Assembly (NCBI GenBank): GCA_003554505.1
Contig: PWGS01000287.1
Location: 1 to 11,426 of the forward strand
From: Desulfonatronospira sp.
Lineage (GTDB): Bacteria > Desulfobacterota > Desulfovibrionia > Desulfovibrionales > Desulfonatronovibrionaceae
Length of the DNA: 11,426 nt
Reading direction: 5' to 3'
Below are positions 7,620-11,426 of this stretch, in pieces (the first letter of the stretch is position 1; every line of letters begins with the position of its first letter). The notes below the pieces were generated by a model that worked only from the letters and a program-made list of their open reading frames with translations, made no database searches and had not been told where the DNA came from. Made by a program: the position numbers and the translations under genes.

Positions 7620-8663
7620 ATGACCCTTGATTATTATCGGAGGCTGTCCGAGATTCAGCAGAGTCCCCGCACCTGGCTGATTACCGGTGTGGCCGGATTC
7701 ATAGGCTCCCACCTGGCAGAGTATCTGCTCCAGCTTAATCAAAAGGGGGTGGGCCTGGACAACTTCAGCACGGGTTACAGAGACAATCTTGAGGATGTGC
7801 TGGGATCTGTCGCTCCGGCGCAGCGGCTCAGGTTCAAATTTATGGACGGGGATGTCCGGGACCTGGACACCTGCAGGCAGGCCTGTCAGGGGGTGGATTA
7901 TGTCCTGCATCAGGCGGCCATAGGGTCGGTGCCGCGTTCTATTGAGGATCCCGTATATACCAGTTCCAACAATATAAACGGATTTCTGAACATGATGGTC
8001 GCTTCCAGGGACGCCGGGGTGAGGCGTTTTGTGTATGCTGCTTCCAGCGCGGCTTACGGTGATCACCAGAGTCTGCCCAAGGGGGAGGAGGAAATCGGCA
8101 GGCCCTTGTCTCCATATGCCCTGACCAAGTACGTGAACGAACTTTATGCCCAGGTGTTCAAGGAATGCTACGGATTCAAGAGCATAGGGCTTCGATATTT
8201 CAATATATTCGGCAAGCGTCAGGATCCGCAAGGAGCCTACGCTGCTGTGATTCCCAGGGGGTTTGCCGCTCTGTCCGCAGGCGAACCTGTATATATCTTT
8301 GGCAATGGCGAAACCAGCCGGGACTTCTGCTACATAGACAATTGCGTTCAGGCCAACATCCTGGCTGCCACTGTTCAGGATCAATGCGCTCTGAACAAGG
8401 TTTATAACGTGGCATTGGGTGAGCGCACCCCCCTGAACGAGCTTTTTTTCATGGTCCGGGAGCTGGCCTCCAGGGCAGACAATGGATGCAGCCGTGTTGA
8501 ACCTGTATATATGGACTTCCGGGCTGGAGATGTCCGTCATTCTCTGGCGGACATAAGCCGGGCAAAAGTGCTTCTGGGATACCTTCCGGTTTATTCAGTG
8601 CGCCAGGGCCTGGAACTAACTGCAGAGTGGTACTGCAAAGCTTCTCACGTCCGTTCCGTTTAA
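7620..8663 (+). CDS. wbpP: WbpP-type UDP-N-acetylglucosamine 4-epimerase
   Basis: Cytoplasmic NAD-dependent epimerase of the extended SDR family, expected to interconvert UDP-GlcNAc and UDP-GalNAc (or their uronic acids) for the polymer. It has the nucleotide-binding [15 protein letters not shown] with Gly23, 26 and 29, then [27 protein letters not shown] (catalytic Ser region, 142-143), [10 protein letters not shown] with Tyr166 and Lys170, [20 protein letters not shown], and [28 protein letters not shown] comes near the C-terminus. These agree closely with remembered P. aeruginosa WbpP and S. enterica TviC sequences, including Tyr166/Lys170 numbering when ATG 7620 is used. No Shine-Dalgarno is visible at 7620. 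The in-frame ATG at 7572 would add [16 protein letters not shown] and has AAAGG just one base upstream, so the start is uncertain. Substrate preference among acetylated sugars is inferred from family. Confidence 0.93.
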   Translation: MTLDYYRRLSEIQQSPRTWLITGVAGFIGSHLAEYLLQLNQKGVGLDNFSTGYRDNLEDVLGSVAPAQRLRFKFMDGDVRDLDTCRQACQGVDYVLHQAAIGSVPRSIEDPVYTSSNNINGFLNMMVASRDAGVRRFVYAASSAAYGDHQSLPKGEEEIGRPLSPYALTKYVNELYAQVFKECYGFKSIGLRYFNIFGKRQDPQGAYAAVIPRGFAALSAGEPVYIFGNGETSRDFCYIDNCVQANILAATVQDQCALNKVYNVALGERTPLNELFFMVRELASRADNGCSRVEPVYMDFRAGDVRHSLADISRAKVLLGYLPVYSVRQGLELTAEWYCKASHVRSV

Positions 8664-8689
8664 GGCATAAGTAAAAGAAAGGAAAGACA

Positions 8690-9262
8690 ATGACCCTGTC
8701 CCTGGACAAAAATCCTCTCCAGCTTTACCCAGAGGATCTTCTTGCCGGCACCTCTCTTCCTGCCCGCTGGAGGATAGCCAAGACCAAAAGCAGGCGGGAA
8801 AAGGCACTGGCAGGCTTTCTTTGCGAGCACGGCATCGGGTATTACCTCCCCATGGTCAAGAAGCGCCAGCCGGGGAAAAACAGGACCAGGTACTCCCTTA
8901 TGCCTGTCTTTTCCGGGTATCTGTTCTTCAGATCCGGCGAACTGCAACGCTACCAGGTTTTCAGATCCGGTCATACAGCAAATGTTATAGATGTTCTGGA
9001 CGAGATCCAGCTTCTCAAGGATCTGAACCGGATAAAGAGATCTCTCACCCTGGATGCTCCTGTATATCCCTATGACTTTGTGCGCGAGGGGGATTCAGTG
9101 GAGATTGCCCGGGGTCCCCTCAAGGGCCTGCAGGGCATTGTCCATAAAAAAAACAAGCAATTCCGCCTCATCCTGAACGTGAACTGTCTGCGGCAGTCTC
9201 TGGCCGTGGATATTGAGGCCCACTGGGTGGAGCCCCTGCGGGTTCATGCCTGTTCAGCCTGA
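8690..9262 (+). CDS. Specialised NusG paralogue (RfaH/UpxY-like antiterminator)
   Basis: A 190-aa protein with an N-terminal NusG-like domain at about 25-115 (ARWRIAKTKSRREKALAGFL, then GIGYYLPMVKKRQ and VFSGYLFF). A KOW domain covers about 128-185 (YDFVREGDSVEIARGPLKGL, then GIVHKKNKQFRLIL and WVEPL). NusG paralogues of this type bind RNA polymerase and help it read through long polysaccharide operons. The 24-residue N-terminal extension before the NGN domain, and the position beside EPS genes, separate it from housekeeping NusG, which sits beside secE and rplK. AAGGAAAG at 8679-8686 places AGGA 6 nt before the ATG. It follows the epimerase by 26 nt. Unusually, it is the eighth gene of the run rather than the first. 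The DNA element it recognises is not established. Confidence 0.9.
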   Translation: MTLSLDKNPLQLYPEDLLAGTSLPARWRIAKTKSRREKALAGFLCEHGIGYYLPMVKKRQPGKNRTRYSLMPVFSGYLFFRSGELQRYQVFRSGHTANVIDVLDEIQLLKDLNRIKRSLTLDAPVYPYDFVREGDSVEIARGPLKGLQGIVHKKNKQFRLILNVNCLRQSLAVDIEAHWVEPLRVHACSA

Positions 9263-9332
9263 TGGGCTTGCTTCTGATCCCCAGGGTTCAGCATTTTCTG
9301 CGATAAGGGAAGCAGCAGGATCAGGATGAAAA

Positions 9333-9350
9333 CCAGCTTCACACCTTCCC
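9333..9350 (-). repeat. Purine-rich repeat, left arm flanking epsI
   Basis: Read on the minus strand this segment is GGGAAGGTGTGAAGCTGG. It matches GGGAAGGTATGAAGATGG at 10127-10144 on the plus strand at 16 of 18 positions. The two copies form an inverted repeat that brackets epsI. It is probably a copy of a dispersed intergenic repeat, an inference that needs the rest of the genome. Confidence 0.5.
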
Positions 9351-9375
9351 TTCCTCTAAGGGCCAAAAACATTTT

Positions 9376-9404
9376 GTCCCCCAAAGGGACGGAGTGTGTC
9401 CACT
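9376..9404 (+). repeat. Small REP-like double hairpin
   Basis: GTCCC (9376-9380) and GGGAC (9386-9390) form a 5-bp stem with a 5-nt loop. The next bases hold AGTG (9393-9396) and CACT (9401-9404) around TGTC. GGAC at 9387-9390 can also pair with GTCC at 9398-9401, giving two alternative folds. Compact GTCCC/GGGAC palindromes in gaps resemble REP elements mobilised by IS200-like transposases; copy number cannot be judged here. Confidence 0.35.
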
Positions 9405-9430
9405 GTAATTTTTAATTCTCAACTCAGGCC

Positions 9431-10096
9431 ATGGAACAAAAAGAACAAAAAACTACTCGCATAAGGCTCTGGCAGGTAATGATCCTGGCCCTTTTACTGC
9501 TTGGAGCTGCTGGTTTTCTGCACACCTTTGATCCCAAGAATGAAACACCAATAGTAAAGCCCCTGGCCGGCTTGCCCGATGAAATAGGCCGATGGAAAGC
9601 AGGCAGCGACCTTCAGATCTCGGACCGCGAGCTCTCCATGCTGGGAATGGATGACTATGTTTTTCGCGACTACCACCGGGAAAATGCCGGCATAAACTTT
9701 TACGTCAGTTATTATGGGGCTATCCACAGGGACAAGGGCTATCACTCGCCGCTTAACTGCATGCCCGGCTCGGGATGGGGCATAGCTGAAACCAGCCGGA
9801 TCAGCCTGGAACTGCCTGACGGCACCCTGGTCCGGGTAAGGCTGATGGTCCTTGAAAGGGGCTCCCAGCAGCAGTACAGCCTTTACTGGTACCAGTGCCG
9901 GTCCAGGATCATTGCCACGGAATACCGGGATCTGGCCTTCAGGCTCCTGGATTCCATTCGTTATGGCCGAACGGACGGGGCTTTTGTCCGGCTTATCATA
10001 TCAGGCACCGAAGACAGCGCCACAGCCATGGAGCAGCTCAAGGACTTCGCCTCCCAGGCAATCCCCATTCTGGAGGAGTACCTCCCGGGGGGGTGA
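9431..10096 (+). CDS. epsI: EpsI-family exosortase-associated protein
   Basis: A 221-aa protein with one N-terminal transmembrane helix (about 15-31, QVMILALLLLGAAGF) and a periplasmic domain. The EpsI hallmarks are a conserved YVSYYGAIHRDKGYHSPLNC stretch, then MPGSGWGI (HSP...C..G.GW at 105-116), and LYWYQCRSRI (151-160), followed by a C-terminal helix. EpsI domains accompany or are fused to exosortases; the biochemical role is not firmly established. The ATG at 9431 has AGG at 9426-9428, only 2 nt upstream, so the ribosome site is weak. It lies 145 nt before the exosortase gene, which contrasts with loci where epsI follows epsH or is fused to its C-terminus. Flanking gaps carry copies of a purine-rich repeat in opposite orientation. 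Confidence 0.93.
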   Translation: MEQKEQKTTRIRLWQVMILALLLLGAAGFLHTFDPKNETPIVKPLAGLPDEIGRWKAGSDLQISDRELSMLGMDDYVFRDYHRENAGINFYVSYYGAIHRDKGYHSPLNCMPGSGWGIAETSRISLELPDGTLVRVRLMVLERGSQQQYSLYWYQCRSRIIATEYRDLAFRLLDSIRYGRTDGAFVRLIISGTEDSATAMEQLKDFASQAIPILEEYLPGG

Positions 10097-10126
10097 TTCT
10101 GGTAACCGGGAAAAAATATGAAGGCG

Positions 10127-10144
10127 GGGAAGGTATGAAGATGG
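10127..10144 (+). repeat. Purine-rich repeat, right arm flanking epsI
   Basis: GGGAAGGTATGAAGATGG here matches the minus strand of 9333-9350 at 16 of 18 positions. It continues into GGAAGGCAGGA, a variant of the same purine motif. Confidence 0.5.
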
Positions 10145-10214
10145 GAAGGCAGGAAAGTTCCAGAGCAGGAGGACGGGGATGATTTTCCCGCGCCCCCTCA
10201 GCCTCCTGGCTTCC
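10144..10214 (+). repeat. Imperfect palindrome upstream of exosortase gene
   Basis: GGAAGGCAGGA (10144-10154) and TCCTGGCTTCC (10204-10214) are complementary at 10 of 11 positions. Inside them AGGAGG (10167-10172) can face CCTCCT (10202-10207) in an alternative pairing. A short GGGG/CCCG pairing lies in the centre. The unit of about 71 bp could fold as an RNA stem-loop or be a miniature repeat element. No T-run follows it. Confidence 0.45.
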
Positions 10215-10241
10215 AGAAACTTATAACCATGAAGAACTGAC

Positions 10242-11114
10242 ATGCCGGAACTGATATCTCGATACAAGCACCTGATCATTACCCTGGGACTGATCAGCCT
10301 CTGTTTTCTTCTTGTCTACTACCAGGTGGTACTGCAACTGGCATACTCCTGGGACAACAACCCCAATTATTCCCACGGCTATTTCATCCCTTTTGTATCG
10401 GCATTCATGGTCTGGTACAAGAGCCAGGAGATATTCGGCCAAACCATATCCCCCAGTCCGCTGCCGGGCATGCTTCTGGTCCTGGCCGGACTGGCTCAGC
10501 TGATTGTGGGCTGGGTGGGCACGGTAAATTTTCTGCAGGCCACCTCCATGATCCCCGTACTGACAGGATTGAGCCTGGTCTTCTGGGGAGGGGCGGTAAC
10601 CCGCAGGCTGCTGGCGCCCATTCTTTTTCTCATCTTTATGATCCCGCTGCCGGCGATAATCTGGAACCAAATGGCCTTTCCCCTGGCGCTGCTGGCCTCC
10701 AAGATTGCTGCCTTCTCCATGGATTCCATCGGCCTGTTCATCCTGCGGGAAGGCAATATCCTGTACCTGCCCAATGTCACCCTGCAGGTGGAAGAGGCCT
10801 GCTCCGGGCTGCGCTCCCTGACCACTCTTTTCGCGCTGAGCGCTTTGATCGCCTATATGAGTCCCCTGGGGCGGCTGTCCAAGCTTATTGTTTTTCTGTC
10901 CGCGGTTCCCATTGCGGTGGTGGGTAATATTGTCCGCCTCATAGCCACCGGGGTTCTGGCCAAGTATTTCGGAGCAATGGTTGCCGAGGGCTTTATCCAC
11001 GATTTTTCCGGCTGGCTTCTGTTCTTCTTCGGCCTTGTCTTTCTCGTGTTCTTGCAGGACTGGCTTTCCCGGTGGCATGCAAGAGGGCGGGACCAGGAAA
11101 AGGGGGCATCATGA
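10242..11114 (+). CDS. xrt: Exosortase (EpsH/Xrt family) membrane transpeptidase
   Basis: Polytopic inner-membrane protein of 290 aa, expected to cleave and anchor proteins with a PEP-CTERM-like sorting tail. Hydrophobic helices fill most of the chain. The family's N-terminal WDNNPNYSHGYFIPFVSA signature lies at 37-54. The catalytic Cys187 is in LQVEEACSGLRSL, Arg232 in VVGNIVRLIATG, and His253 in FIHDFSGW; together they form the expected Cys-Arg-His set, so the enzyme should be active. The chain ends shortly after the last helix, with a basic cytoplasmic tail and no fused EpsI domain; EpsI is the preceding separate gene. The ATG at 10242 is the first in-frame start after a stop at 10230-10232. 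Its Shine-Dalgarno is weak. The exosortase subtype and its cognate substrate motif cannot be assigned from this window. Confidence 0.95.
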   Translation: MPELISRYKHLIITLGLISLCFLLVYYQVVLQLAYSWDNNPNYSHGYFIPFVSAFMVWYKSQEIFGQTISPSPLPGMLLVLAGLAQLIVGWVGTVNFLQATSMIPVLTGLSLVFWGGAVTRRLLAPILFLIFMIPLPAIIWNQMAFPLALLASKIAAFSMDSIGLFILREGNILYLPNVTLQVEEACSGLRSLTTLFALSALIAYMSPLGRLSKLIVFLSAVPIAVVGNIVRLIATGVLAKYFGAMVAEGFIHDFSGWLLFFFGLVFLVFLQDWLSRWHARGRDQEKGAS

Positions 11115-11152
11115 ACCGCTGTAGTCTGAAAGCTTCCAGGCTTAAGGCAGAT

Positions 11153-11178
11153 GCCGGGACAAGTTATACCCGGCTTTT
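11153..11178 (+). terminator. Candidate intrinsic terminator after exosortase
   Basis: GCCGGG (11153-11158) and CCCGGC (11169-11174) form a 6-bp GC-only stem with a 10-nt loop, followed by TTTT (11175-11178). It lies 38 nt after the exosortase stop, where the operon could end. The stem is short and the T-run only four bases, so efficiency is doubtful. Confidence 0.45.
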
Positions 11179-11321
11179 CAGGCGGCTTAGAGGGTCATCT
11201 TCTGTCTTTTTGATCCGGACTCGAACTCTCTTGCCGGGAGCAGGCGCTGGGCGGACTTGCAACCTTTAAATTCATGCTGTGTAACTGCTCAGCACATTTT
11301 GTGTATACTCTTGTTCTGGCC

Positions 11322-11351
11322 ATCGGTGTCGGGGTCGGTATCGGTATCGGC
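11322..11351 (+). repeat. Hexanucleotide tandem repeat (five RTCGGN units)
   Basis: Five consecutive units read ATCGGT, GTCGGG, GTCGGT, ATCGGT, ATCGGC. The divergence between units (RTCGGN) suggests an aged simple-sequence repeat. Translated in the frame open to the window edge it gives alternating Ile/Val-Gly. It lies in the gap after the exosortase gene and near two short palindromic elements. Confidence 0.75.
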
Positions 11352-11355
11352 TTCC

Positions 11356-11382
11356 GGCTCGGAGAGCCTACAGCTCGGAGAG
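11356..11382 (+). repeat. Short palindrome with overlapping direct repeat
   Basis: GGCTC-GGA-GAGCC (11356-11368) is a 5-bp hairpin with a 3-nt loop. The decamer GCTCGGAGAG within it recurs at 11373-11382, 16 bp on. It directly follows the hexanucleotide repeat; function is unknown and may be none. Confidence 0.5.
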
Positions 11383-11426
11383 GGTCGATAGAAAACCGAA
11401 AGCCAAAGTTGCGTGGGGCCTTCCCC

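Larger units (their letters stand above)
9263..9430. other. 168-nt intergenic gap with REP-like hairpin and repeat arm
   Basis: This gap between the NusG paralogue and epsI has no gene. It contains a 7-bp inverted pair CTGATCC (9274-9280) and GGATCAG (9318-9324), the arm CTTCACACCTTCCC (9337-9350) that recurs inverted after epsI, and a compact GTCCC/GGGAC hairpin (9376-9390) followed by AGTG-TGTC-CACT (9393-9404). No clear promoter is visible. Confidence 0.6.
10097..10241. other. 145-nt repeat-rich gap between epsI and exosortase
   Basis: No gene is seen. The first half is strongly purine-rich (GGGAAGGTATGAAG at 10127-10140, GGAAGGCAGGA at 10144-10154). The second half is pyrimidine-rich and holds the near-complement TCCTGGCTTCC (10204-10214). 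Close to the exosortase start is a three-codon ATG-AAG-AAC-TGA mini-frame (10229-10240), which may be chance. The exosortase start has no strong Shine-Dalgarno. Confidence 0.6.
11115..11426. other. Non-coding tail after exosortase, to window end
   Basis: This 312-nt stretch has no convincing gene. Features visible are a terminator-like hairpin (11153-11178), a hexanucleotide repeat (11322-11351), the hairpin GGCTC-GGA-GAGCC (11356-11368) and the direct repeat GCTCGGAGAG (11357-11366 and 11373-11382). Two short frames cross it (11111-11269 and 11274 to the window edge); the first is Arg-rich without a domain, the second encodes GVGVGIGIG from the hexamer repeat. Both look spurious, though the second is open at the edge. 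Confidence 0.55.

Noticed and set aside
7614..8540. Long minus-strand open frame opposite the epimerase
   Set aside because: Shadow of a strongly conserved gene; no family resemblance.
10221..11078. Long minus-strand open frame opposite the exosortase
   Set aside because: Gln/Gly-rich low-complexity translation produced by the hydrophobic codons of the sense gene.
11111..11269. 52-codon frame overlapping the exosortase stop (ATGA), with a G-rich sequence upstream
   Set aside because: Arg/Leu/Ser-rich with no domain, and it runs through the terminator-like hairpin; kept only as a mention.
1..11426. CRISPR arrays, tRNA or rRNA genes, insertion sequences or transposase genes
   Set aside because: No repeat-spacer array, RNA gene signature or transposase motif was seen in any frame.

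Overview
The window is one co-directional exopolysaccharide (EPS) and exosortase locus. Ten convincing genes all lie on the + strand between 407 and 11114. It looks like a Gram-negative bacterium: there are an outer-membrane export lipid-independent OPX protein, a signal-peptide-bearing beta-barrel, and a sigma-54 activator. Moderately GC-rich sequence, heavy AGG/ATA codon use and the gene families fit a deltaproteobacterium / Desulfobacterota-type organism. That assignment is an inference from style and no marker gene is present.

Layout. 1-406 is a leader with no convincing gene, holding a hairpin-forming repeat and a pair of direct repeats. 407-1759 encodes a sigma-54 activator whose receiver domain has lost its phosphorylation residues. 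1761-5508 is a tight block: a Wzz/GNVR chain-length protein, a separate CpsD-type tyrosine autokinase with a Tyr-rich tail, and an initiating sugar-phosphate transferase. 5583-7524 holds the outer-membrane side: a short polysaccharide export (OPX) protein, then a large beta-barrel. 7620-8663 is a WbpP-type UDP-N-acetylhexosamine 4-epimerase. 8690-9262 is a specialised NusG paralogue. 9431-11114 holds EpsI and the exosortase as separate genes in the order epsI, then exosortase. 11115-11426 appears non-coding, with a terminator-like hairpin, a hexanucleotide repeat and palindromes.

How they work together (inference from family knowledge): the epimerase supplies an N-acetylhexosamine nucleotide sugar, and the sugar transferase loads the first sugar phosphate on undecaprenyl phosphate. 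The chain-length protein and kinase control polymer length and export, and the OPX protein plus beta-barrel carry the polymer over the outer membrane. The NusG paralogue probably keeps polymerase running through the long transcription unit, and the activator probably controls a sigma-54 promoter. The exosortase/EpsI pair would process PEP-CTERM-type surface proteins. No polymerase, flippase, further glycosyltransferase or PEP-CTERM substrate is in the window, so these must lie elsewhere.

The families are known. The parts most worth a second look are the phosphorylation-blind activator, the likely OPX/beta-barrel composite exporter, the mid-operon NusG paralogue, and a purine-rich inverted repeat bracketing epsI.
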